NCBI RefSeq assembly: GCF_037975245.1
Contig: NC_092562.1
Span: 29,713,554 to 29,777,553 of the forward strand
DNA length: 64,000 bases
Origin: Apostichopus japonicus
Taxonomy: Eukaryota > Echinodermata > Holothuroidea > Aspidochirotida > Stichopodidae
Reading direction: 5' to 3'
The stretch's first letter is position 1; each line of letters starts with the position of its first letter. This document shows positions 51,801-57,409 of this stretch, piece after piece. The notes beneath the pieces are model-generated. The model was not told the origin of the DNA and ran no database searches. It worked only from the letters and a program-made list of their open reading frames with translations. The translations under genes and the position numbers were made by a program.

Positions 51801-52693
51801 TGAACTGATTGGAAAGATAAAACCAATAACAGAGGAAAAGAGAACTATTGTTGTTCATTGCATGTAAGTATTATGAAAAAAAATTGCTGAAATGTTACAG
51901 CACAGAGTTACAAGGAACATGCTGTCTAATGACCACGAACCTTGTTTTAATATAACATGTTAATTATATGAAATATAATAGGTGCTGTGAAGTAACACAG
52001 AAACTTTAGTATTTTTCATGGACTGTTCTTACAGGTCATGCAGAATGGCAATTTTATATCAAATTTATGAATCTTTGGTTTGAACATTTCTTCACATATC
52101 ACCTTTTAAAACTGATGCTTAAATTGTTTTTATTTACTATTTGCAGTTATTCATTTACCATTTTTCTTCCAAGGGATGGCGCCAGTAGATGTGGTGTGTT
52201 TGTTTCCGTTTTATTGGAGATATCTCGTATCAAAGGAAGTAAAACAGGGAGGTTTTTTGAAACAGTTCTGAAACTTACCGGACAGAATCCACATGTGATG
52301 AAGTCATTGGTATGTGTAATAAGGAAAATATATGGTAGGCATGAAAGGTGATTTATTTTGTATTGATGTGATGAGATGTGCTTCACTGCTAATGACATGT
52401 AATTTATTTTAATATTTAGTACAATTCATTGTAATTCAATGTTACTTTGATGCAATGTTTCATTCAGTTTCAATGAGATACCTTTCTGATTTAACTGTCA
52501 TGAGATGAAGTGATATTCAATTTAAATGTCCTTCAATGTATTTCAATCTTATTCAGATTAATTCTCTCTTTCCATAAATCATAAACATAAACTATTGTTG
52601 TTTTGATTTCTTCAGGATGATTATCTTCTTTGTCAACAACTTGTTAAAGCTGCTCTGGTTGAGGATGAAAGCAAGTATCAGGAAGTGAAATAA
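6516..52693 (+). CDS. Receptor-type tyrosine phosphatase with Tie-like Ig/EGF ectodomain (31 exons, 5' end missing)
   Basis: Spliced gene model built by eye. Predicted single-pass membrane receptor: Ig-like/EGF block repeated twice, an extra EGF and Ig, a mucin-like stalk, transmembrane helix, juxtamembrane tail with tyrosine motifs, and tandem PTP domains D1 and D2. Every junction has AG/GT sites and matching phase: extracellular exons are all phase 1-1, the transmembrane exon is 1-2. The summed reading frame is open for about 1,793 codons and ends in TAA at 52691-52693. No initiator or signal peptide was found before 6516, so the first exon probably lies left of the window. Known for the family: D1 is usually the active domain and D2 regulatory. 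Here D1 lacks the P-loop Arg, so catalysis is doubtful. Inference: copies A and B belong to one transcript. They could instead be a partial gene followed by a complete one; phase agreement across A5 to B1 favours one gene. Individual exons are listed below. Confidence 0.8.
7000..9046. other. Intron A1-A2, no gene seen
   Basis: Paralogous to 20766-22321, but about 490 bp longer through small indels (for example around 7460-7740 and 8360-8570). I see no conserved frame or RNA gene. Confidence 0.6.
9047..9307 (+). CDS. Exon A2: Ig-like domain, copy A
   Basis: 261 bp, phase 1-1, acceptor TTCTCAG, donor GTGGGTA. 87 residues with an Ig-type core ([16 protein letters not shown]). Three cysteines: two in [11 protein letters not shown] and an extra one in STCASMGD that copy B2 lacks. 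About nine residues differ from B2. Confidence 0.8.
9660..12150. other. Intron-2 sequence present only in copy A
   Basis: Where copy B has about 190 bp (22940-23130), copy A has about 2.5 kb. Homology resumes at CATTGTGTGAAGTATTTCAT. No protein recognised. It may be one or more insertions, or a deletion in B. Confidence 0.6.
11037..12135. mobile_element. Candidate ~1.07 kb element with short inverted ends
   Basis: ACCACCAACTAGTG then CTGATAGT on the left; ACTATCAG then a few bases and ACCACCAACTACTG on the right. Direct repeats of about 14 bp with one mismatch and 8-bp inverted ends suggest an insertion inside the copy-A-only block. No coding region. Weak evidence. Confidence 0.3.
12500..13620. 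repeat. Degenerate ~55-bp tandem array in intron 2, copy A
   Basis: About 20 irregular units built from TTTGGTCTGTAGAACCTTTG, TATTACATCAAGGATAGCAT and GTTGTATGTTTAAAT. Present in both duplicated copies. Confidence 0.85.
13738..13872 (+). CDS. Exon A3: EGF-like domain, copy A
   Basis: 135 bp, phase 1-1, acceptor TTTAAG, donor GTAAGTT. Typical EGF spacing with CINGGVC and [12 protein letters not shown]. The protein is identical to copy B3, with one silent difference. Confidence 0.9.
14840..15060. repeat. Dispersed element X, copy A, upstream of the SINE
   Basis: Contains GGATTTCGGCTTCCAAAATA and a GGGGCAATGATATTACCATC block. Same sequence at 25990-26195 and inverted at 22942-23130. No coding capacity. 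Confidence 0.6.
15078..15312 (+). mobile_element. tRNA-derived SINE, copy A
   Basis: The head resembles a tRNA with A box (GTTAGCTCAGTGGTTAACGC) and B box (AATTCGAGTCACTCC), followed by an unrelated body and a tail around GCGAGTTCCTGCTTGCAGG. Matches 26217-26452. Its tail lies right before exon A4. Confidence 0.72.
15336..15491 (+). CDS. Exon A4: Tie-type EGF domain, copy A
   Basis: 156 bp, phase 1-1. Encodes [19 protein letters not shown], the arrangement of the first EGF of vertebrate Tie receptors (a C-PDP-GC-C-GWKGLQC pattern). The acceptor TTCATGAACAG lies only about 25 bases after the tail of a SINE and has a weak pyrimidine tract. Copy B has about 110 extra bases there and a different acceptor. 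Confidence 0.82.
15544..16209. mobile_element. Penelope-like retroelement fragment inserted in copy A
   Basis: 666 bp flanked by a 15-bp direct repeat ACAGGTGTTGAGTCT (15529-15543, 16210-16224). Copy B has one unoccupied related site near 26789. GGGCTCAACATTCAGGAAGG and neighbours also occur in the element at 36.4-37.1 kb, which carries Penelope-type protein. A polypyrimidine block follows (15850-16080). Confidence 0.7.
17109..17243 (+). CDS. Exon A5: EGF-like domain, copy A
   Basis: 135 bp, phase 1-1, acceptor TTTCCAG, donor GTATGTA. Laminin/MEGF/Tie-type [16 protein letters not shown] and [10 protein letters not shown]. Four residues differ from copy B5. Homology with copy B ends about 40 bp beyond this exon. 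Confidence 0.88.
17284..18320. other. Unduplicated linker between the copies
   Basis: No coding exon found. A short local repeat occurs at 17470-17870, with related blocks around GTGCGCAACCTGTTGGATAA and ATGCACAACCTGCTGGCTAA. Confidence 0.5.
18321..18795. repeat. Degenerate ~20-bp minisatellite, copy B
   Basis: Nearly the same as 1-480, differing by scattered substitutions, so the array predates the duplication. Confidence 0.8.
20276..20620 (+). CDS. Exon B1: Ig-like extracellular domain, copy B
   Basis: 345 bp, phase 1-1, 115 residues, paralogue of A1. Two small in-frame length changes relative to A1. It contains a single cysteine (SSCEPATL) missing from A1. It can splice in frame after A5. 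Confidence 0.78.
22322..22582 (+). CDS. Exon B2: Ig-like domain, copy B
   Basis: 261 bp, phase 1-1, paralogue of A2, with two cysteines. By eye about 14 nonsynonymous and 4 synonymous base differences from A2, clustered in the last third ([10 protein letters not shown] against [10 protein letters not shown]). Confidence 0.82.
22942..23130. mobile_element. Dispersed element X, inverted, only in copy B intron 2
   Basis: Reverse complement of 25990-26195 over nearly its whole length (TTGGTAGAGATGGTACTATT matches inverted). Copy A has no such element here but 2.5 kb of other sequence. Its independent insertion shows the element has moved. Confidence 0.7.
23530..24640. repeat. Degenerate ~55-bp tandem array in intron 2, copy B
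   Basis: Counterpart of 12500-13620, with the units in the same order, so the array was already expanded before the segment duplicated. Confidence 0.85.
24755..24889 (+). CDS. Exon B3: EGF-like domain, copy B
   Basis: 135 bp, phase 1-1. Same protein as A3. The flanking introns are also recognisably paralogous. Confidence 0.9.
25990..26195. repeat. Dispersed element X, copy B, upstream of the SINE
   Basis: Contains CTTGGATTTAGGCTTCAGAA. Paralogue of 14840-15060 and, inverted, of 22942-23130. Confidence 0.6.
26217..26452 (+). mobile_element. tRNA-derived SINE, copy B
   Basis: A-box-like GTTAACTCAGTGGTTAACGC and B-box-like GTTTGAGTCACTC. Diverged from the copy A SINE like the rest of the duplication, so it inserted before the duplication. 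Confidence 0.72.
26596..26751 (+). CDS. Exon B4: Tie-type EGF domain, copy B
   Basis: 156 bp, phase 1-1, acceptor ATCATCACCAG, donor GTATCAA. Same residues as A4, with one silent change. A partial copy of the exon's first ~30 bases lies about 117 bp upstream (26479-26508). Confidence 0.88.
27626..27760 (+). CDS. Exon B5: EGF-like domain, copy B
   Basis: 135 bp, phase 1-1, acceptor TTTCCAG, donor GTAAGTA. EGF with [13 protein letters not shown] and [10 protein letters not shown]. Last exon of the duplicated block. Confidence 0.9.
28768..28911 (+). CDS. Exon 11: additional EGF-like domain
   Basis: 144 bp, phase 1-1, acceptor GTGGTAG, donor [26 protein letters not shown] begins a third Tie/MEGF-type EGF repeat; it ends in WTGIACNQ. 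It occurs once, so it lies outside the duplicated block. The acceptor is slightly weak but phase and cysteine spacing fit. Confidence 0.8.
29961..30227 (+). CDS. Exon 12: Ig-like domain
   Basis: 267 bp, phase 1-1, acceptor TTATTCCAG, donor GTTAGTA. 89 residues with the Ig cysteine pair in VTCTVIRNP and VTCSVSGTE. Single copy. Confidence 0.82.
30300..30640. repeat. ~130-bp tandem repeat, three units
   Basis: GAGCTCCTAGTAACACTCAG-type starts at about 30308, 30438 and 30567, each followed by GTCAAGGTAAGAGTCTTATC and, in the first two units, an AGCCAGATAATCTATGAGAA block. Intronic. Confidence 0.8.
30770..31840. repeat. 25-bp minisatellite, about 42 units
   Basis: Unit GATTGTTGTGGGTGTTCATG plus TTGGT, with GATTGAAGT variants. 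Lies in the intron between exon 12 and the mucin exon. Short frames through it are repeat artefacts. Confidence 0.95.
32330..32975 (+). mobile_element. CR1/L2-like LINE, 3' end, degenerate
   Basis: Frameshifted remnants include [38 protein letters not shown] and YGDRVFHMC, matching the C-terminal region of CR1/L2-type reverse transcriptases. The 3' end has AAAGCGCTATATAAA, a typical tail for such elements. Several stops; inactive. Confidence 0.75.
32959..33640 (-). mobile_element. Gypsy-type LTR retrotransposon fragment: gag end, zinc knuckles, protease
   Basis: On the minus strand, from 33640 down: a gag-like segment ([15 protein letters not shown]), a zinc-knuckle pair ([14 protein letters not shown] and HFATVC), then a protease-like 100-codon frame (32959-33261) with the active-site region changed to [12 protein letters not shown], so the DTG triplet is broken. 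Frames are interrupted. Old fragment; LTRs not identified. Confidence 0.7.
33650..35094. other. Intronic sequence, nothing recognised
   Basis: No exon, RNA gene or recognisable element; an isolated 73-codon frame at 34448 has no family features. Confidence 0.5.
35095..35194 (+). pseudogene. Frameshifted leading unit of the mucin repeat
   Basis: ATTACTGATACACCAGCTAG onward matches the coding repeat, but an extra C plus a duplicated 9-mer (TGTCTCATC) shift the frame into a TAG. The pyrimidine-rich insertion now forms the tract in front of the exon 13 acceptor. Confidence 0.6.
35195..35857 (+). CDS. Exon 13: mucin-like Ser/Thr/Pro stalk with 27-residue repeats
   Basis: 663 bp, phase 1-1, 221 residues in about eight 81-bp units of the type [20 protein letters not shown]. 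Rich in Ser, Thr, Pro, Ala and Val with no cysteine, as expected of an O-glycosylated membrane-proximal stalk. I start the exon at the acceptor TGTATCTACAG because the unit further left is frameshifted and would hit a stop. Donor GTATGTT. Repeat number may vary between alleles. Confidence 0.75.
36410..37080 (+). mobile_element. Penelope-like retroelement fragment
   Basis: Frame pieces read [36 protein letters not shown] and, after a shift, [17 protein letters not shown]. These match the segments following the reverse transcriptase core of Penelope-like elements (TDLYxKPTD, YSQALRxxRIC, AYRRPxNLRDLLV). Shares GGGCTCAACATTCAGGAAGG with 15.8 kb. Degenerate. Confidence 0.72.
37130..37470 (+). mobile_element. 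Gypsy-type RNase H fragment, degenerate
   Basis: Frame-mixed remnants: [37 protein letters not shown] and finally LRADVLSR, in the order of a Gypsy RNase H domain. Many stops. Opposite orientation to the Gypsy fragment at 33 kb, so probably a separate insertion. Confidence 0.75.
37480..39560. other. Intron before the transmembrane exon, nothing recognised
   Basis: AT-rich sequence with a short G tract near 37798. No exon or element identified. Confidence 0.5.
39561..39645 (+). CDS. Exon 14: transmembrane segment
   Basis: 85 bp, phase 1-2, acceptor TTCTTCAG, donor GTAAGTC. A continuous hydrophobic run of about 23 residues ([20 protein letters not shown]) followed by RW, then basic residues from the next exon. 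Type I membrane topology. Confidence 0.9.
40105..40145 (+). CDS. Exon 15: stop-transfer sequence
   Basis: 41-bp exon, phase 2-1, completing the split Trp codon and encoding [13 protein letters not shown]. The basic cluster just inside the membrane is the usual stop-transfer signal. Acceptor TGTTTAG, donor GTAAGTT. Confidence 0.85.
40353..40879 (+). CDS. Exon 16: cytoplasmic juxtamembrane region
   Basis: 527 bp, phase 1-0, about 175 acidic, probably disordered residues. Tyrosine motifs include GAYEVPKK (a YxxP SH2-type site), NVTYSDED and [10 protein letters not shown]. The end ([10 protein letters not shown] onward) leads into D1. Donor GTATGCT; the exon end and donor lie in a 62-bp tandem repeat that supplies further donor-like sites downstream. 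Reading past the first donor meets TGA after seven codons. Confidence 0.85.
40861..41075 (+). repeat. 62-bp tandem repeat (4 units) covering the exon 16 end and splice donor
   Basis: AATCACAGATGAGTTTAAGG starts at 40861, 40923 and 40985, with a one-base variant at 41047. The first unit ends in the GT donor; the next two have AAG/GCAAGT, the consensus of GC-type donors; the fourth has AAG/GCATGT. Confidence 0.9.
41490..42450. repeat. Two related GC-rich dispersed repeats in intron 16
   Basis: GGGGGCTTCGACCCTTGGAA near 41540 and GGGGCTTCGCCTCTTGGTTC near 42322, each with CCCTGG/TGGACC blocks; AAAGCTTGGGTGCAGTC occurs near 41782 and 42173. Local GC content stands out. Family unknown. Confidence 0.6.
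42764..42842 (+). CDS. Exon 17: start of PTP domain D1
   Basis: 79 bp, phase 0-1, acceptor TTTCACAG, donor GTAAGTG. Encodes [20 protein letters not shown] and then DSGILP. This aligns with the D1 entry and pTyr-loop region (normally K-N-R-Y-x-N-I-L-P-Y), but Lys-Asn-Arg-Tyr is changed to DNRDSG, losing the substrate-stacking Tyr. Confidence 0.82.
43372..43448 (+). CDS. Exon 18: D1, YDHSRVKL and YINANYIK
   Basis: 77 bp, phase 1-0. Completes ILPYDHSRVKL and contains YINANYIK, hallmark PTP motifs. Acceptor TCCTACAG, donor GTAAGAT. Confidence 0.92.
43449..45215. other. Intron 18, nothing recognised
   Basis: G tract at about 44427-44440; no exon-like frame. D1 continues cleanly across it. Confidence 0.5.
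45216..45249 (+). CDS. Exon 19: D1, FIASQ
   Basis: 34-bp microexon, phase 0-1, encoding [11 protein letters not shown], matching the PTP FIATQGP motif. Acceptor TTTTTAG, donor GTATGTT. Confidence 0.85.
45542..45627 (+). CDS. Exon 20: D1, ELFWKMVW
   Basis: 86 bp, phase 1-0. [20 protein letters not shown] then VIVNLSQTK matches the PTP segment TVxDFWRMVWE followed by IVMLT. The usual Gly of TQGP is Asp here. Confidence 0.88.
46060..46188 (+). CDS. Exon 21: D1 central sheet
   Basis: 129 bp, phase 0-0. [20 protein letters not shown] corresponds to the CxQYWP region of PTP domains; the usual Cys is Ser/Phe here. Acceptor ACTAG, donor GTACGCT. Confidence 0.85.
46457..46605 (+). CDS. Exon 22: D1 WPD loop and catalytic Cys
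   Basis: 149 bp, phase 0-2. [14 protein letters not shown] contains an intact WPD loop (Trp 46499, Asp codon 46505-46507). The exon ends PLLVHC plus two bases of the next codon, so the nucleophile Cys codon (46601-46603) is present. Donor GTAAATC. Confidence 0.9.
46727..46785 (+). pseudogene. Fragment of a duplicated D1 P-loop exon (3' part only)
   Basis: GATGACTTCAAGAAGAACAG and the following bases align with the interior of the decayed exon at 46809 and of the intact exon 23. It lacks the P-loop part and an acceptor. Oldest or most damaged of three local copies. Confidence 0.6.
46809..46925 (+). pseudogene. Decayed copy of the D1 P-loop exon
   Basis: After acceptor TCTTTCAG it reads [20 protein letters not shown] and then TAA (46867-46869), caused by a one-base gain relative to exon 23. 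Phase fits exon 22, so inclusion would truncate D1. It also has Ala at the P-loop Arg position (46822-46824). Confidence 0.75.
47562..47703 (+). CDS. Exon 23: D1 P-loop, Arg replaced by Ala
   Basis: 142 bp, phase 2-0. With exon 22 it gives [15 protein letters not shown], against the family signature HCSxGxGRTGTFIAL. The phosphate-binding Arg is Ala (codon 47575-47577). The Q-loop region reads [12 protein letters not shown] where MVQTxEQ is normal, so the Q-loop Gln is also lost. Acceptor CTTTTCAG, donor GTAAATA. Confidence 0.9.
48321..48428 (+). CDS. Exon 24: end of D1 and D1-D2 linker
   Basis: 108 bp, phase 0-0. [20 protein letters not shown] matches the EQYxFxYxAL helix ending a PTP domain; an acidic linker ([14 protein letters not shown]) follows. 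Donor GTGAGGC. Confidence 0.87.
48821..48920 (+). CDS. Exon 25: start of PTP domain D2
   Basis: 100 bp, phase 0-1. Ends [11 protein letters not shown], the pTyr-loop KNRY motif, intact in D2 though lost in D1. Acceptor TTTCTGCAG, donor GTGAGTT. Confidence 0.88.
50441..50520 (+). CDS. Exon 26: D2, YNFSRAVL and DYINATVI
   Basis: 80 bp, phase 1-0. Completes the Tyr codon and encodes NFSRAVL then DYINATVIN, matching YDHSRV and YINAxxI. Acceptor ATTTTCAG, donor GTAAGTA. Confidence 0.88.
50777..50911 (+). CDS. Exon 27: D2, [19 protein letters not shown]
   Basis: 135 bp, phase 0-0. Contains [20 protein letters not shown], a close match to the D2 consensus. A second acceptor-like CTGCAG inside the exon would start with TAA and is rejected. 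Its 3' part is locally duplicated at 51011. Confidence 0.9.
51011..51160 (+). pseudogene. Partial decayed duplicate of exon 27 and its donor region
   Basis: GGTCATGATTATGACTGTTA onward aligns with 50851-51002, covering the exon end, the donor region and about 90 intronic bases. One reading of the old donor is destroyed (GAGTTAAGT). It is a tandem copy that starts inside the exon, so it has no acceptor. Confidence 0.65.
51231..51362 (+). CDS. Exon 28: D2, CLYWPDSG
   Basis: 132 bp, phase 0-0. [13 protein letters not shown] matches C-x-QYWPDxG of PTP domains. Donor GTAAAGT. Confidence 0.88.
51733..51863 (+). CDS. Exon 29: D2 WPD-equivalent loop and catalytic Cys
   Basis: 131 bp, phase 0-2. Encodes [16 protein letters not shown] and ends TIVVHC plus two bases. 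The loop reads W-S-P-D (51769-51780), with an extra Ser where family members have WPD or WPE. The Cys is retained. Donor GTAAGTA. Confidence 0.88.
52174..52309 (+). CDS. Exon 30: D2 P-loop (CX5R present)
   Basis: 136 bp, phase 2-0. With exon 29 it gives [20 protein letters not shown] against the usual HCSAGAGRTGVF. Arg is retained (52187-52189), but Gly before it is Ser and Thr after it is Cys. The Q-loop segment reads [11 protein letters not shown] where RPGMVQTLEQY is usual (Gln replaced by Lys). Confidence 0.9.
52616..52693 (+). CDS. Exon 31: C-terminus of D2 and stop
   Basis: [20 protein letters not shown], then YQEVK and TAA. Corresponds to the final PTP helix (EQYxFCYxxxLEY). Acceptor TTCTTCAG. 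Confidence 0.9.
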   Translation, partial: DDYLLCQQLVKAALVEDESKYQEVK

Positions 52694-53530
52694 TTCACTC
52701 AGGAATGTCGGAGATGTCTTTCAAGAATATTTCTGTTAATAGAGCATCCTCATAGAATGACGATTAAGATGGTATGACTTGCTAGAGGAAGGAACTTCAT
52801 TATGGTTGCCCTGGGACGAGTATTTGTAGACATTGAACCATAATAATGAAGAAGAGTTACATCAACAGATTTCTACTTAGTATTCTTCCCTCAATTAAAT
52901 TCTCTACAGATCATGCGTGGGTAGTACTATGACAAATAAACATCCTAAGGGCTGTTATATCAATGAACAGAAGCCAAAATTCGTTTCCCTTATCCAAATC
53001 TAGAATAAGTGAAGTTACATATCTGTTCCATAACGGCCAATATACCTATTCTTAACTTTGTATAGAGACTTTTAGGAATATTTTGTATCATTTCTCAACA
53101 GTGTTAATACATTTCTTAGGGTATACTTTCTACTTTTATTGTTACAATTACTTTTAGGATATGTCAGTTTCATAAGGTATTGTGGTTACATGTAAGAAGG
53201 ATTATTCAAACCGTACCATATGAAAATTCCAATTTCACTCTACTATTCCAAATCTATGATTCATTGTTTAAAGTAAATCCTTGTCTACCCCATATAAGAA
53301 TCCTCCTGAATCCTGGTCTGTGATGTCATTGATTGTCAAATGTCAGTTTGATGATGACATTTGGTCATCTGTTAAGGCTTAATACTTATTGTTAATTTCT
53401 CATTTTGTTATCAATAAATGTCTACGTTTATTATATTAAACATGGATGTGAAGTACAAATCACACATTGACAGAAGCCATCACAATTTTCTCTAATGTAT
53501 CTAGGACCCAAATAAAATGTGTCATTTAAA
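52694..53530 (+). other. 3' untranslated region with two AATAAA poly(A) signals
   Basis: AATAAA at 53413-53418 and again at 53511-53516, about 720 and 820 bases after the stop. No open frame of note in between. Which signal is used cannot be told from sequence alone. Confidence 0.6.
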
Positions 53531-54930
53531 AGAGTTAAGTTTTATTTTCAAGTTCTGGTTTGTTTGGATCTTTTGATTGTTATCATTGGTCTTTATTCTT
53601 GTCAGACTGTCAGTTTGTGAGAACAAAACCCTTGAAATGCAAAATTGCTGATGGAACTTGGTATTTGCTTGGCTTGCACTGAGCAACAAAACACTTCATG
53701 TGTTGATGTGTGAGTCTCACCTACGCTAATTTAATGTTACAATTTCATTATGAAGCTTGTAACCTGTAGATGTATATGCAAGACTATGAATATTCATAAG
53801 TAATGAATGGATGGAGGGTGGAAGGGTATGACAGGTAGAAATTATGTTACTTTCTGCATCATTCATAATGTTCATTCCAGATATCACTATGGAAGTCAAT
53901 GATAAATATGTCAGAATCGTAGCAAAAATCAGTTTGACTAATATTTACTGTAGAATATACATCCATCAAGAGTCTTCCATTTTTCATATTAAATATTTTA
54001 TAATAATATGATGATCTTAATTAGATTGTGTCTTTATTGTCAAATACAAGATATGCTATTATATATGAAATAGCTATATTAACTACACCTATGCAAGCTA
54101 TACAGGTGGAAGTATATATTTGTAGACAAGGATATATTGTGTCCATCTTTATCAAAGTTTATCATGTTGATCACGTCTCAAGCTTTCAATATTTCTTTCT
54201 TCAAATATATTTTAAAAGTATTTAATCAAGAAAAAATCAAACCATGGGACAATGTTTGTTTGTGTTACAGATATTACAGTAAAAGTAGCCCTTGGAGAAA
54301 TGTTATTAGATGAACATGTAATCAGTACATCATGTTTTTTGTGTTCTTTTCAAACAAGGCAACACATTTCAAGTAATATCACATTAAAATACATTTTAAG
54401 ACTAACCACATTTTTCCATATTAGTAGTTCTTTGGTGACCTCATCCACTCCTCTCATTAACACTGCTTTGTACCCATGTTCTGTCAAGTATTAGATACAT
54501 ATAGTTTGTCTACCTTGTCATCCTGGATCAACAATGTTCTCAAATAATGGTACATTGATCAAAGTATTTAAGTTTTGAGGAACACATCTGACACTAGACA
54601 AATATCAGTTGAGTCATAACAACTAATTTATGAAATACAATTGTTTGCATCGATCTTTGTCAAATTATTATTGGCTAGATTTTGGAACCTTAATTTGAGG
54701 CTAGGTACTGGAGGGATTTCAAGAAGCTTTAGACATCAAATTATATCACCAAAGGTCACAGATATTATTTTACCATTGCACTGATCATGCTAATAAAGGT
54801 GTGGAGACATTCTGGTATATATGATAATGTGGTTGGACAAACAAGACCCTCTTTAGGATTTGAAGTGAGAATTGTCTTCTGTCCTAACCTTTCGACAATT
54901 CCATGTTTATTCATGAGATCATGAAGCTGC
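53530..54930. other. Intergenic sequence downstream of the phosphatase gene
   Basis: AT-rich, short frames only, with no family features. Confidence 0.5.
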
Positions 54931-54954
54931 CACCATTCAATGATCAGATTCATT

Positions 54955-55165
54955 GATCACAGTCAGCGTTCTGCGATCGGTATTTGATCACATTCTTTGA
55001 CCGGTACATGATCACATTCTAGTACATGATCAGATTCAGTGATTAGTACATGATCAGATTAAGTGATTGGTAGAAGATCAAATTCAGGGATTGACAGATG
55101 ATCAGATTCAGTGATTGGCACCTGATCACATTCAGTGATCGTTACATTATCACAGTCAGGTACTG
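54955..55165. repeat. 24-bp minisatellite array 1
   Basis: Units of the type GATCAGATTCAGTGATTGGT plus ACAT, many containing TGATCA. The same unit recurs in array 2 at 57410-57615. Confidence 0.85.
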
Positions 55166-55169
55166 AAGC

Positions 55170-57400
55170 AATTCGGGAATCTAGTTGGATGGGGAGCTAG
55201 TGGTGAGTCATGCCACGCATTTGACAATGATGAAGAGTAGTACTTGGTTTATCGAATTTATTCAGTCCAGAAACAATAAAGTAATAATTGCCAACAAAGG
55301 AATCGAACATAACAAACAGCCTCTGCAATGAGAAGAGAAAACTTAGAACTAAACAATTGTCCAGATAAGCCATGTATACATTACCCAACAGCCTACCATT
55401 AGTGTGAAACTCCTCATTTGAATGAAAATAATAAAACAGCAGTTAATTGATAAAGACAATCTTGCGATGAACAAGCGACTAGCAAACCTGCAATAGCTCA
55501 TCTCTAGTGATGATAACAAGATAATAATTGAGTAAGACCTGAGAATTGAGTACGAATTGAAGAAAAGAATGAAGAATGAAGTTATCGGATCATCCCTATT
55601 ATATAAACTCGAAGAGTGTAAAAATGAATCTCTTGCATAATACATTGACGTCATCCATAAAAATGATTATAGCAGAATATGATAATATTTACAGAAGTAC
55701 CAATCTAACACATAACTAGTATGAAATTTAATTAACACCTTCTGTAACATGACGAAGAATGCAAATCAATGGCATGGCTTATATATGTCCTCGCTCCTGG
55801 CCATAATAGTAAACAAAATAGCTAAAATGTACCCTCAGGTCCTCGCATGAAAAATTATGACCACAAAGGAAATACCTGCAAAATATAATGCATCACTTAC
55901 CAGCCCAGTCATCTAACAACAGTGATCAGTAATCCTCACATCACCAGAAAACGACTTAGCTCAAAGAACCTAAACCAGAAAATTAATATATTACCATATA
56001 AAATCTGGAACAGCTTTACAAAGGTTAATTTAATTGAATTATGACATATAACTACACACTGTATAACCCTTAAAGTACTAAGTAAAACTTGGGAAAGTCA
56101 GATATGCTTTTTAGGAGCACCAATACACAAGCTGCCCAAAGTATTACAAAAAGTATGGTACAGCATTTTCCATTTGAGAACAATACACTACAGGGGTATT
56201 TCATGCTTAGGTTTACTACATGGTGCTCATAGACAGCCCCTTTAATTTGATGTACAACTAAAACTTTCAAAATGTCAGAGTTTCAACCCTTAATCCCTTA
56301 ATTACACTTGATTAAGACAAAATTGAAACTGAAGTAAAGCTAAAAATATAATAACCAATATCGTCCTACTTGAGTTGTACACACAGTCCCAAGGAAATTC
56401 CTATGATACACCCGAAACACATACAACCCATCAATCAGTTTAACATCAGTTACTAAAGCACATTGTAAATGAATCGTGATTAATTTAATGCTGCCTCAAC
56501 TAATATCGAGGACAATAAATGTTAATAGCTTAAAACATCAACTCAGTCAGTACTACCCCTTTAACCATGTGACTAAGAATTATTCTCATAATGTCACAAC
56601 TGAGAAGCTACTAAAATATAAAAGTGACAGGTAAATAAGGTAATACACAAATATCAATAACAAATATCAAATTAAAACAGTTTGAAATGCAATCTTCCTT
56701 TTACACTTGAAACCAAACCTTCCCAAGTATAACACGGACTTAAATAGTCCTACTAGCTTACTGTTACTTAACAATATGTATGAATGCTCCACCACATGGC
56801 AGAACTCAATTCCTCTTTGAGAGAAACTCATTAATATCCCCGCTCTCTCTAACAATAATAGTTCTTACAGCATATGTCATTAAGTAACATTTAACTAACA
56901 ATCAATATGAATTAACTCACTGAAAAAGGCTCTTTCCTCACATGAATGGTTGAATATCCTCTCACAAAACAATCAATACAATGTCTTCACTAACAAAGGA
57001 TAAGTGAAGGAATGAAGTACATGGCTCTGAGATTAAAATAGTTCGGTAGCCAACCCCCCTCACAATGTGAAAAGATACCAACTAAAAATTATTTTACAAG
57101 CAACAAACATGTTGGTTAACTTATACTCATGAACATGTCATCTCAGTTTAACAACATACAACAGAAATAAAGACTCCTTTGGGAATAACCTTTCCACAAT
57201 CCCTAAAACTATAAGCGCTATTTCTTTGTGGAAGAGTATGTGGTTAGGTTCTATGGGGCACTGAGAACAAAGAAGACCTGTGTAACATGATGGGTAGCAG
57301 TACTCTCCTAATGAATATGCAAAAAGGGTACAAGTGAAGGGCAGAGAACTTCCTGTACCTGTGTAGATGACTAAAACCTTGGAATGTCAAAAGGGCAAAA
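55170..57400. other. Segment between the two 24-bp arrays, nothing recognised
   Basis: Only short frames on either strand. The matched arrays at both sides raise the possibility of an insertion into one array, but I see no terminal repeats. Confidence 0.4.
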
Positions 57401-57409
57401 TTCCACTTT

